Shown here piece after piece: positions 1 to 8,174 of a stretch of 64,000 nucleotides of DNA (its first letter is position 1; the number at the start of each line of letters is the position of its first letter). The stretch lies in NCBI RefSeq assembly GCF_014645835.1, contig NZ_BMMM01000016.1:186001-250000 (forward strand). The letters run 5' to 3'. Both the position numbers and the translations under genes were made by a program. The DNA comes from Streptomyces albiflavescens. GTDB lineage: Bacteria; Actinomycetota; Actinomycetes; Streptomycetales; Streptomycetaceae. The notes below the pieces were generated by a model, which was given only the letters and a program-made list of their open reading frames with translations, was not told the origin of the DNA and ran no database searches.

Positions 1-70
1 CGGGGTTCGATGGAGGCGGGCACAGCTCCGTGAGGTTCGGTAGATCCTCCACATGGTTCATGCCGACCAT
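1..70 (-). CDS. Start of a possible immunity protein (partial, runs off the window)
   Basis: Immediately downstream of the RHS toxin stop on the same strand, an AGGAAGG ribosome-binding site precedes an ATG at 70 (a second ATG is at 61). The frame stays open to the window edge, giving about 23 residues that include NLTELCPPPSNP. A short N-terminus with a CPPP-type motif resembles what I recall of SMI1/KNR4 (SUKH) immunity proteins, and the position directly after a polymorphic toxin is where cognate immunity genes sit. Only the first residues are visible, so the family assignment is inference from position and a short motif. Confidence 0.5.
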   Translation of the reverse strand, partial: MVGMNHVEDLPNLTELCPPPSNP

Positions 71-85
71 TCGGGTTGCACCTTC

Positions 86-3000
86 CTACATATTGGGCAG
101 TCGTCTGCTGAACGACCAGCCGAAGTCATCTACGGCTTCAATGAGAACGTGACTGGGAACGTTGCCTCCGTGAGCATATTCGGGAGTCACACTCATGGTG
201 ACGGTATTCCCGGTTGATCTCACATGTGCGGCAATAAGGTCTTCGGCATCAGAAATCGGCCCGTTGTTCTGTGTGGTTCCTTGCGTGACAATGTTCCGCA
301 TGTCCCGTCCATCACCTCCGAACTGCTGCCCAATCAAGTGTCCCCGCGAATGGCCGGCCGGACCCCCCTGGAATCCAGGGGGAGCGTAACGGGCCCCTCG
401 ACCTGGTGGACTTCCGATGAGCCCGTTGGCCGCGTCATCCAGAGTCTGCGGAGTGACCTCCGCGTATGCCGGGCCTCGCTGCCCGTTCGGTGCGATGTCG
501 CTGTAGTACGGGCTGAGTCCAAGGGGGTCGACCCCGGTGTGCGGGTTGTGGACGTAGGTAGCCGGGTTTGGTGCCGGTGCAAGACCAAGCGGGTCCGGTG
601 TCAGGTAGCGGGCGGTCTCAGGGTCGTAGTAGCGGAAGTAGTTGTAATGGAGGCCGGATTCCGGATCGTAGTACTGGCCCGGAAAACGAAGCGGGGTGTA
701 CGCCGCAGCGTCGGCATTCCATGTTGTTGTTCCCCAGAGCGTGGCTCGCGTGTGCCATGCGACGCCGCCGTCTTCATCGACGAGTTCTGTCGGTGTTCCG
801 ACCAGATCCGTGACAATGGAAAAGAATCGGGAGTCAATTTCCTGCTGCGGCGCTTCGGCTGCGGTGATGCGTTCCGTCTGCGCGATCGGATGGAGACCGT
901 CGTGGTCCCACGTCAGCGTCACCATGTGAGACAAGGACTGTGTTCGAGTCGTCTGCTCGCAAAGGGTGACGCCGTCCCAGGCAAAGTCGATGTGCTCCAC
1001 AACGGTGCGGCCGTCCACAGCGATGCGTTGCTTGGCGATACGGCGGCCCAGCGGGTCATAGCGATAGCGCCAGAGAGTCTCGTCCGGCGTCGTGACCGAG
1101 ATCAGACGGTTCTCCGAGTCCCAGGTGTAGCGCCAGGTATCAGGCTTGCGTGACAGGCGCTTCTTCTGGCGCAGAACCATTCGGCCCAAGGCGTCGTACT
1201 CGTAACGGGTCGTGCCCGCACGACTGATTCGCGTACCGGTGTAGGCGCGGCGTCCTATGGACTCCTCACCAGGATGCTTGGTGGGCCAGGCAGCATCGGT
1301 CAGGTTGCCCGCCTCGTCATAGGCGTAGCGCTCGGTCCAGTTGTGTGCGTGGACAGCGGTGACACGGCTCGCGAAGTCCAGGTCGAATCTCCGGCTTCCC
1401 GACAACTGGTCATCGGTACGGACGAGGTTCCCGTCCTCGCCGTACATGTAGGCGCGATTCAGCACACTGCTGCCGTCGGCGCCGGACAGAGACTGGGCGG
1501 TGAGGCGGCCGAGGCCGTCGTAAGCATGCGTAAGCGTGACGTTCGAACCGATGGAGCGACGGGTCTCCAGACCGGACCAGTCATGGTCGAAGTGTATGGT
1601 CCGGCCCGAAGCGTCCAGTTGCGTTCGGTTACCCAGGGCGTCATGGGTCCATGTGGAAGAGGCCCCAGAAGGGGTTGTCCTACGGGCGAGGCGCCCCAAC
1701 TGGTCGCGCTCGTAGACCATGTGCCGACCGTTGATCGTCTCGCGTGCGACGAGTCCGTTGAGGTCGTGCAGCAGAGTGAGCGATGCGTCAGGTCCCGTCG
1801 CTTTGACCAATGCGCGGGTCAGGTCGTAGGCGAACTCTGTCACATGGTCGCCGCTGGCTTTCCGGACCAAGTTGCCGACGACGTCGTATGCGTACTGGAT
1901 GGTGTGGCCGAGTGCGTCTGTCCGCGAGGTCAGGCGGCCCGCCTCGTCGTACGCGTAGTTCAGGACCCGGTCGTCGAAATCGCACTCCGCGATCAGTCGT
2001 CCGGCCGCATCGTGTTCATAAGACCACGTCAGGCCCTGGGGATTGGTGACTTCGGTCAGTCGGAGGCTCTGGTCGTGCGTGAATTCGTATCTCACTCCGT
2101 CAGGACCGATGCGGGCCGACGGCAGGTCGAAGTGGGTGTACTCGAAACGCGTGACGGCGCCGACGGGCGTCGTGTGACTGGTGCAGTTGCCCTCACCGTC
2201 GTACGCCCATGTCTCGACGGCGCTGTCGGAAGTGACGCGGTGCGCAAGATGGCCTTCAACCGTCCACGCGAGGCGTGTGGTGTGTCCCAGCGGATCGGTG
2301 TACGACACGATCCTGCCGAACGCGTCACGTGCCCAGGTGACGGTGGCACCGTGAGGGTCGGTGGTTGCGACCGGCAGCCCTGCCGGATTGCAGCGCACCG
2401 CCCTGGAATTGCCCAGGACGTCCGTGACCGCCGTGACATGACCCGTTGTGTCGTAGGCAAACCGCGTGATCGCTCCCGAGGGATCGATCATGGACGTGCA
2501 ATTGCCGCGCTCGTCGTACTCCCTGCGCCAGCGGGCACCGTCCGGTCTGCCTATGACCGTGGGGTTGCCGAGATGGTCATACGCAAAGTACGTGCTGGCG
2601 CCGTCCGGACGAACCACTTCCGTGGGTCGGCCGTTCTCATCGAGAACCAGTCGCGTGGTGTGTCCCAGCTCATTGATCCGCGCAACGACGTGGTGATGTG
2701 CGTCGTACACGGTTCGACGGATTCCGCCCAGTGGGTCGATTTCGGCGATGACCTGGCTGTTGTCGTTGACGACGAAGCGAGTGACGGCGCCTTCGGCGGC
2801 GGTGAGGGTGGTGATGCGGCAGTCGGGCCACGCGGGGTCTGTGCCGTCGTAGTCGAGGGTGATGGTGATGTGGCCGGCCTCGCCGCCTTCGGCGACGCAG
2901 CGGTCGTGATCGTCGTAGGTGTACGCGTAACGGCTGTGGTTGGTGTCGGTCCAGGAGGTGATGCGCAACCGGTCGTCGTAGGTGAACTTCAGTGGCAGCC

Positions 3001-4708
3001 CCGAGGAGTTGATGGTCTCGGTGAGATTGCCGTCGGTGTAGCCGTAGCGCTTGATGGTGACGTCGGAGCCGTCTTCGGTGGCGCCAGCCAGAGCCAGTGC
3101 GGTGACTCTGCCTTCATCGACTGCGAGCTTGAGGTGGTAGCCGCCGGAGTGGCGGATAGCGACGGGGGTGCCATGCGCGTCGTAGTCGAAGGTGATCGTG
3201 TTGCTGTTGCGGTCGACGATGCGGGTGAGCAGGGCGATGCCGTCTGCGGGGAGGGAGAAGTGGCGCCCGTGTCCCAGGAGCGGGTCGTCGATGCGGTAGC
3301 CGCCGTTGTCGAGCCGGGTCAGGGGCCAGCGGGGGCCGGCCTCGGGCAGGACCGGGGTCTCCGGGCTCGTGGGGTGGGGGTACGCGAGGAGCAGGCCGTC
3401 CTCGGTGACGAACACGATCCCGTCGGCGTCGACTTCGAGGCGCTGGTCGATGGTGGAGGCCCAGGTGGGGCCGAACCACCAACCGGTGCGGTAGTCGGAG
3501 GCGACCCGTCGGGTGAAGGCCAGCGGGAGACTGCCCGGCAGTTCCACATCGGTCTGCGGCAGGAACATCGCGCCGGTGGCCATGTCCACCGGGTCACTGC
3601 CCTTGGATCGGACCACGCTCTTAAGCCGGTTGTAGGCGCCCTTCGCTCCGTCCGCGATGGCACCTCGAGCCGACCTGCCCAGCCCGCGCGCGGCAAGACC
3701 CAGCCCCTTCAGCCCACCCTTGAGGCCCTTGAGGGCGGCCATCCCGCCCTTGAGCCCCTTTGCCAGGCCGCCCAGGGTCGTGATCCCCTTCATACCGGGT
3801 ATGCAGTCCAACGCCGCGAAGGCCACATCCCATAGGGAGGCCTGACCTTTCGCGTATTTGTTGAGGGTGTCCGCGAGGACGACCAGCGCGGCGACGAGAA
3901 CGATCGCGCCGAGGATCGGCCCCCCGATGATCATCGCGATGATGCCGACCACCGCGACGACGACCTTGCAGACCGCGACGATGGTGTCCCAGTTGTCGGA
4001 GAACCAGTCCCCGACCTCCTCCCACCACTTGCGGTTGTGGATCCCCGCGTCCGAGGCCTCGTCGATCTTGTCCTTGGCAGTCTTCGCCGCCTCCTCCCGC
4101 ATCTTGCGGGCGTCTTCGGCCATCTTCTTCGCCGCGTCCAACGCACTGTTCGCGGACGTCACATCCGACTGAGCCGACGTCTGGGCCGACTTGGCATGCT
4201 GCGCGTCACGGGTCGCGGCCCGGACCTTCGCCTCGTCCGGCTTCTCCTTGTCCTTGCTGCCGGTCGGGTCGTCCTTGTACTTGTCGGCTTCCTTGCTGGC
4301 CTTCGTCACCCACGAATCCGCAGACGACAGACGGGACTTGGCCGAGGACAGATCGGACTGCGCCTCACGGCCCTTCGCCAGGGCCTTGTCCGCCAGCGCC
4401 TGGGCGCGCTCCAGCTTCGGCCAGTACGCCGCCAGCGCGTCGCCCGCCATCTCGTACGACTTCTTCAGCTTCTTCAGCTGCTTCGGCACGCCAGAGAACT
4501 CGTCCTGGAACGCCTTCGCGGACTTGCCGGCCCACTGCAGGACCGCGTCATCGTCCGCCATCCCCTTGATCAGACGAAGGGCATCGGAGACGTCGTCCGC
4601 GAAGTCGTGCAGGTTCTTGGCCAGGTGACGGACACGATCCGGATCCCCGGGAGTGGGGTCCTTGTCCAGGTCCAGGACATGCCAATCCGTCGGCCGGTTC
4701 CCCGCCAC
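86..4708 (-). CDS. RHS-repeat polymorphic toxin with C-terminal nuclease domain
   Basis: This 1540-residue protein is a polymorphic toxin. The first ~110 residues are helical with a W59-A-G61 turn like WXG100/LXG export domains. A coiled coil follows (about 95-215), then a hydrophobic segment (about 240-280), a DUF6531-type module (about 371-450) and many YD/RHS repeats to about 1390, ending in the DPLGL core box. The last ~140 residues (1401-1540) form the variable toxin tip: RGHLIGQQFGG with His1457 and downstream Asn residues resembles the DNA/RNA non-specific endonuclease (Endonuclea_NS_2) signature. There is no Sec signal; a type VII-like export route is inferred from the N-terminus. RHS shells normally encapsulate and release the toxin tip after self-cleavage. 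A candidate immunity gene follows at 70. Target cell and nuclease activity are not shown by the sequence. Confidence 0.9.
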   Translation of the reverse strand: MAGNRPTDWHVLDLDKDPTPGDPDRVRHLAKNLHDFADDVSDALRLIKGMADDDAVLQWAGKSAKAFQDEFSGVPKQLKKLKKSYEMAGDALAAYWPKLERAQALADKALAKGREAQSDLSSAKSRLSSADSWVTKASKEADKYKDDPTGSKDKEKPDEAKVRAATRDAQHAKSAQTSAQSDVTSANSALDAAKKMAEDARKMREEAAKTAKDKIDEASDAGIHNRKWWEEVGDWFSDNWDTIVAVCKVVVAVVGIIAMIIGGPILGAIVLVAALVVLADTLNKYAKGQASLWDVAFAALDCIPGMKGITTLGGLAKGLKGGMAALKGLKGGLKGLGLAARGLGRSARGAIADGAKGAYNRLKSVVRSKGSDPVDMATGAMFLPQTDVELPGSLPLAFTRRVASDYRTGWWFGPTWASTIDQRLEVDADGIVFVTEDGLLLAYPHPTSPETPVLPEAGPRWPLTRLDNGGYRIDDPLLGHGRHFSLPADGIALLTRIVDRNSNTITFDYDAHGTPVAIRHSGGYHLKLAVDEGRVTALALAGATEDGSDVTIKRYGYTDGNLTETINSSGLPLKFTYDDRLRITSWTDTNHSRYAYTYDDHDRCVAEGGEAGHITITLDYDGTDPAWPDCRITTLTAAEGAVTRFVVNDNSQVIAEIDPLGGIRRTVYDAHHHVVARINELGHTTRLVLDENGRPTEVVRPDGASTYFAYDHLGNPTVIGRPDGARWRREYDERGNCTSMIDPSGAITRFAYDTTGHVTAVTDVLGNSRAVRCNPAGLPVATTDPHGATVTWARDAFGRIVSYTDPLGHTTRLAWTVEGHLAHRVTSDSAVETWAYDGEGNCTSHTTPVGAVTRFEYTHFDLPSARIGPDGVRYEFTHDQSLRLTEVTNPQGLTWSYEHDAAGRLIAECDFDDRVLNYAYDEAGRLTSRTDALGHTIQYAYDVVGNLVRKASGDHVTEFAYDLTRALVKATGPDASLTLLHDLNGLVARETINGRHMVYERDQLGRLARRTTPSGASSTWTHDALGNRTQLDASGRTIHFDHDWSGLETRRSIGSNVTLTHAYDGLGRLTAQSLSGADGSSVLNRAYMYGEDGNLVRTDDQLSGSRRFDLDFASRVTAVHAHNWTERYAYDEAGNLTDAAWPTKHPGEESIGRRAYTGTRISRAGTTRYEYDALGRMVLRQKKRLSRKPDTWRYTWDSENRLISVTTPDETLWRYRYDPLGRRIAKQRIAVDGRTVVEHIDFAWDGVTLCEQTTRTQSLSHMVTLTWDHDGLHPIAQTERITAAEAPQQEIDSRFFSIVTDLVGTPTELVDEDGGVAWHTRATLWGTTTWNADAAAYTPLRFPGQYYDPESGLHYNYFRYYDPETARYLTPDPLGLAPAPNPATYVHNPHTGVDPLGLSPYYSDIAPNGQRGPAYAEVTPQTLDDAANGLIGSPPGRGARYAPPGFQGGPAGHSRGHLIGQQFGGDGRDMRNIVTQGTTQNNGPISDAEDLIAAHVRSTGNTVTMSVTPEYAHGGNVPSHVLIEAVDDFGWSFSRRLPNM

Positions 4709-4787
4709 GCCGCAACCCCCGTCACGTTCGCCTCAGTAACTCTCGTACGCATCAGCGAATTTACCGGAGAGAGACGACAGACGTGGT

Positions 4788-4997
4788 TCAGCTCTGAGCG
4801 GCGTACGGCACGAAGTTGGCCCATGCGGCGGGGGCGAAAGTGAGGTGGGGGCCCTGGGGGCTCTTGGAGTCGCGGAGGTGGATGGTGGCGGGGGTGGTGG
4901 CTATCTCGACGCAGTCGTTGATGTCGCTGCTGTCGCTGTAGCTGCTCTTGAACCACTTCAGCCCGGAAGCATCCCCGGCCGAGGTCTCGTGGATCAT
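4788..4997 (-). CDS. DUF397 domain protein
   Basis: A 69-residue protein with the DUF397 hallmark WFKSSYSDSSDINDCVEIA followed by IHLRDSKSPQGP and a C-terminal AWANFV segment. DUF397 proteins are small partners or targets of XRE/DUF5753 regulators and are abundant in streptomycetes. Its ATG overlaps the stop of the upstream XRE gene by four bases (ATGA), so the two are translationally coupled. The gene is expected to work with that regulator and perhaps with the divergent anti-sigma-type ATPase, as in WhiJ-like sets. Confidence 0.93.
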   Translation of the reverse strand: MIHETSAGDASGLKWFKSSYSDSSDINDCVEIATTPATIHLRDSKSPQGPHLTFAPAAWANFVPYAAQS

Positions 4998-5842
4998 GTT
5001 TCTCCCAGCGCTCTCTCGATGAAGGCCAGCGACTCCCTCGGGGTGAGAGCCTGGGCCCGGATCATTCCATACCGCAGTTCAAGGATCCGCAGGTCTTTCG
5101 GGTCCGAGACCGGGCGGCCGTTGAACGCGCCGTCGGAACGCCCGACGGCCGTGCCGTCACCGAACTTCAGCACCTGGATCAGACCATGCATTCCGGCATG
5201 GTCCTCTCGTTCTGTTGGCATGACCTGAAGCGAGACATTCCGCAACTTCCCCACCTCCAGCAGGTGTTCGAGCTGGCGGCGCAGCACCATTCTCCCTCCG
5301 ATCGGTCGGCACAGCGTCACCTCTTCCTGGATGAAGCTGAGCGCGGGCGCGGGCGATCGGTCGAAGATCGTTTTGCGCGCCGCGCGAGCGGCGACCCCCC
5401 GCTCCACCTCGTCCCGCGAGAGTGCGGGCTGCTGCGTCTCGAACAGCGCCTGCGAATACTCCGGAGTCTGTAGCAGGCCATGGATGTTGTGGTTGCCGTA
5501 CATCAACAGCTCGACCGCCCGCTCCTCCAACATCTTCAGCTCCCGCACCTTCTTGGGATACCGAGCCTTCTCCATGTCCTCCTTGAACGCCCTGAGGTGC
5601 CCGCCCGCATTCAGGACCTCATCCGCCCGGTCCAGGAAGTCCGCCCGCGGAATCCGCGCCCCGCGCTCCACCTTCCGAACCAGGTCCTCCCCGTACCCGA
5701 TGGCCCGGCCGAAGTCGACCACCCGCATCCCGGCGGCCTCCCGCCAGAGCCTGACCTGCCGCCCGGTCGACTCCACCACCGGAGCGATCTCGTCTTCCGG
5801 GCTGACATCCCACCCGGGCTCGTCCACACCCTCGCTGCTCAT
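4994..5842 (-). CDS. XRE-family regulator with DUF5753 domain (WhiJ-like)
   Basis: A 282-residue DNA-binding protein. An N-terminal helix-turn-helix (about residues 25-80, including GRQVRLWREAAGMRVVDFGR and EDLVRKVERG) is followed by a DUF5753 ligand/partner domain (about 95-275, including LLQTPEYSQALFE and FIQEEVTLCRPIGG). An upstream in-frame start at 5953 exists, but the ATG at 5842 has a GGAGGT ribosome-binding site at the right distance and begins where the family usually begins. The gene is coupled to the DUF397 gene and lies divergently from an anti-sigma-type ATPase, the usual WhiJ/AbaA-type grouping that influences development and antibiotic production in Streptomyces. Its specific target is unknown. 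Confidence 0.92.
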   Translation of the reverse strand: MSSEGVDEPGWDVSPEDEIAPVVESTGRQVRLWREAAGMRVVDFGRAIGYGEDLVRKVERGARIPRADFLDRADEVLNAGGHLRAFKEDMEKARYPKKVRELKMLEERAVELLMYGNHNIHGLLQTPEYSQALFETQQPALSRDEVERGVAARAARKTIFDRSPAPALSFIQEEVTLCRPIGGRMVLRRQLEHLLEVGKLRNVSLQVMPTEREDHAGMHGLIQVLKFGDGTAVGRSDGAFNGRPVSDPKDLRILELRYGMIRAQALTPRESLAFIERALGET

Positions 5843-5982
5843 CGGCACCCACCTCCAACGCCCACCCGTGCCCGTACGACACCCGGGACAGCCGAGACAG
5901 ACCGGGACAACGTCCGGACAGTCCCGGTACGCACAGGCGTCACCGCAGGTCAACGTAAGCAGGGTCCGCCACGCTGAGTGAC

Positions 5983-6438
5983 ATGAATCAAGAAACCGTC
6001 CCGGCCGGGCCCCAACTCGACTGCCCCATCCGTAACTTCAGCGTGCTGCTCTCCCCCACGCCCCGTGGCGCCCGCCTGGCCCGGCTGCTCGCCACCGAGC
6101 AACTCCGTTCATGGGGGCTTCCGTTGGAGGCTCCGAGTCACATCGTGGCGGAGCTCGCGGCCAACGCGGCGGTCCATGGACGTGTACCCGGCCGCGACTT
6201 CCGGCTCACGCTGTACGTCGTGGGCGGCACCCTCCGGATCGAGGTGACCGACACCTGTGGCGACCGCCTTCCCCAGGCTCTGCCGACGCGCCCGGACGCC
6301 GAGTCGGGGCGCGGTCTGCTCCTCGTCGAGGCGTTCGCGGACCGCTGGGGCGTGGACCTGGGGCCACCGCCCCGCAAGACGCTCTGGGCCGAGCTGGCCG
6401 TCACCGCCGCCGGAACGCGGTCCACCGCGTCCCGGTGA
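5983..6438 (+). CDS. Anti-sigma-factor-like ATP-binding protein (HATPase_c)
   Basis: A 151-residue GHKL-type ATPase of the RsbW/SpoIIAB class. The N-box is visible as VAELAANAAVHG, the G1 box as VTDTCGDRLP and the G2 box as SGRGLLLVEAFADRWGV. Many such single-domain proteins in Streptomyces bind a sigma factor or a DUF397/XRE partner; no partner is identifiable from sequence. It is transcribed divergently from the XRE gene across about 140 bases that must hold both promoters. The ATG at 5983 has only a weak upstream Shine-Dalgarno sequence but fits the family N-terminus. Confidence 0.9.
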   Translation: MNQETVPAGPQLDCPIRNFSVLLSPTPRGARLARLLATEQLRSWGLPLEAPSHIVAELAANAAVHGRVPGRDFRLTLYVVGGTLRIEVTDTCGDRLPQALPTRPDAESGRGLLLVEAFADRWGVDLGPPPRKTLWAELAVTAAGTRSTASR

Positions 6439-6690
6439 ACCGCGACGCGGGCGTTCGCGACATCAAAGCTTTTCAATTCCCCAGGGAGAAAACCCCTCCC
6501 AGCCCCACCAGCCTCCCGTCACTCGCAAGGGTGACGATCACCAACTCGGCTGGATTTTCCGCCCGTTGGCGGGCATATGCTCGCGGCGACAGCGCACAAG
6601 CGCCACCACAACCGCAGACATGCGACGGCCCCCGGCCGGGACTGGCATCCCGATCGAGGGCCTGACCAACGAGGAAGCAGGACCTTCCCG

Positions 6691-7539
6691 ATGGATACGC
6701 AGAACCCTAGCGCGCCCCCGTGCGCCCAGCCCCGGATTCCGCGGGGCATCACCCACATCAACGTCCGCCACACCGCCCGCTACACGGTGATCGGCAACCA
6801 CCTCGCCCAGCACCGCGAGCTGACGCTCACCGCGATCGGGCTCGCCGCCCACATCCAGTCGCTGCCCGCCGGTGCCCGCGTGGACATCAAGACGCTCACC
6901 GCCCGTTTCCCCGAGGGCGAGACGAGAATCGCGGCGGCCCTGCGGGAGTTGGAGGCGCACGGATATCTGTCCCGCAGGCGGGAGCGGCTGCCGAGTGGCC
7001 GGGTCGTCACGCACACGGTGTCGTACAACCAGCCGGCACGCATTTCGGAACCCCGGCTCGGCCCCAGGAAGGAGCCGGTCCCCACCCCCGTACGGCCCGT
7101 CGTCCAGATCCCGCCGACGCCGCCCGTCGAGTCCCGCCCGAAGCCTCCACACCCCGAGCCCCGTACCCACGACCTGGCCCACCACCGCACGGCCGCCGCC
7201 CTCCTCGCGAGCCTGCACCGCGACGACCCCCGCCTCCTGCTCCCCGAGCGCGACGTACACCGCCTCGCCCCGGCCGTCACCGCCTGGCTGGAGCGCGGCA
7301 CCGCCCCCGAGGCCGTACGCCGCACCCTGACGGCAGGCCTCCCCCGCGAGCCCCTACGGCACCCGACCGCCCTCCTTGCCCACCGTCTCACCGAACTCCT
7401 CCCACCACCGGTGCCCGTCACCCCGGTAGCCGTACGCCCGCACCCCCTCCAGAACTGCGAGGGCTGCGACCGCGCCTTTCGCGCCCCCGAACCCGGTCGC
7501 TGCCGCGACTGCCGATCCGATCTCCCGGAGGCCGCCTAG
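6691..7539 (+). CDS. Helix-turn-helix protein with C-terminal Cys4 knuckle
   Basis: A 282-residue protein. Residues about 15-110 contain a winged-helix-like unit (ELTLTAIGLAAHIQSL, then ARFPEGETRIAAALRELEAHG and YLSRRRERLPSGR) of the kind used by replication/regulatory HTH_36-type proteins. A Pro-rich linker and a helical segment follow. The C-terminus has CEGCDRAF...CRDC, a two-pair cysteine knuckle likely to bind zinc. Start: an in-frame GTG/ATG-type start exists upstream at 6577, but the ATG at 6691 follows an AGGA-containing leader and matches the domain start. It is a common streptomycete family of unknown role; regulation of the neighbouring genes is only a guess. Confidence 0.8.
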   Translation: MDTQNPSAPPCAQPRIPRGITHINVRHTARYTVIGNHLAQHRELTLTAIGLAAHIQSLPAGARVDIKTLTARFPEGETRIAAALRELEAHGYLSRRRERLPSGRVVTHTVSYNQPARISEPRLGPRKEPVPTPVRPVVQIPPTPPVESRPKPPHPEPRTHDLAHHRTAAALLASLHRDDPRLLLPERDVHRLAPAVTAWLERGTAPEAVRRTLTAGLPREPLRHPTALLAHRLTELLPPPVPVTPVAVRPHPLQNCEGCDRAFRAPEPGRCRDCRSDLPEAA

Positions 7540-7615
7540 CATGAGCGCTCACCACCGGTACCGGGCTGTTCCGCCATGGCCCGATAGCCTGATCGGGGCA
7601 CCCTTGGAGGACACC

Positions 7616-7962
7616 ATGGGCACACGGTCCGAGCACGGCCACGAGCTGATTCCCCGCCCCGAGAAGACGCCTGATGCCCTGCGCGCGGCCCTCGTCGTCG
7701 TCGCCCCCAGTCGCTTGGAGGAGTGCAGGCCGAGAGGGACGAAGCCTTCGCCAAGGCGGTCGAGTGGCAGTCCCTGAGTCCTGTACAGAGCTGGGTTCTG
7801 ATCTGGGCCAGGGAGATCGAAATCGGCCGCCGCCCTGATCTGTCCCCCCGCTACACCAACGCGAAGGCCAACCTGGAGCACGAAGACCCGGCTGTCGCAC
7901 GGGAAGCCCTGCGGGAGTTGAGCGCCGTCCTGGACGAAGCCATGCGGGCGGTCCGCGCGTGA
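7616..7962 (+). pseudogene. DUF6247-like gene interrupted by a one-base deletion
   Basis: Two frames read as one protein. From the ATG at 7616 (GGAGG ribosome-binding site) the frame encodes MGTRSEHGHELIPRPE to APSRLEE and then runs into unrelated sequence. From 7723 the next frame continues AERDEAFAKAVEW to the natural end LDEAMRAVRA. Restoring one A between 7723 and 7724 would give a continuous ~115-residue protein reading SRLEE-M-QAERDEAF. From memory this matches the DUF6247 family in both halves. It is either a true frameshift, a sequencing error, or two separate peptides starting at the GTG at 7723. Confidence 0.75.
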
Positions 7963-8102
7963 GCTGGAAGTGGGAGTACGCCTTCGGTGCGGAGGAAGCC
8001 GCCCGCACTGCCACCCGCAAGGAGTTCGTGTACGGCGAGGACGTCACCATTGCCGACTGGACGATCTCGACCGAGGGCCTGCCGCGCTACCCGGAGGGCT
8101 GA
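7959..8102 (+). CDS. Short ORF coupled to the DUF6247-like gene
   Basis: A GTG at 7959 overlaps the preceding stop by four bases (GTGA) and opens a 47-codon frame beginning MSWKWEYAFGAEEAA and ending LPRYPEG. The overlap and the high-GC codon pattern support translation. From memory, DUF6247 genes can be followed by a small gene starting with a similar SWKWEY-type N-terminus, which would suggest a truncated toxin-antitoxin-like partner, but this is weak. No function can be assigned. Confidence 0.45.
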   Translation: MSWKWEYAFGAEEAARTATRKEFVYGEDVTIADWTISTEGLPRYPEG

Positions 8103-8174
8103 GGCCCGGCGAAAGAAATCCGTCTGGAGCACTCCCCCGCGACAGCCCACCGGCGGGGACCAGATCGTGGACCC

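Noticed and set aside
1274..3835. Long plus-strand open frame opposite the RHS toxin
   Set aside because: It is a shadow of the high-GC coding sequence on the other strand; it has no ribosome-binding site and no recognisable domain.
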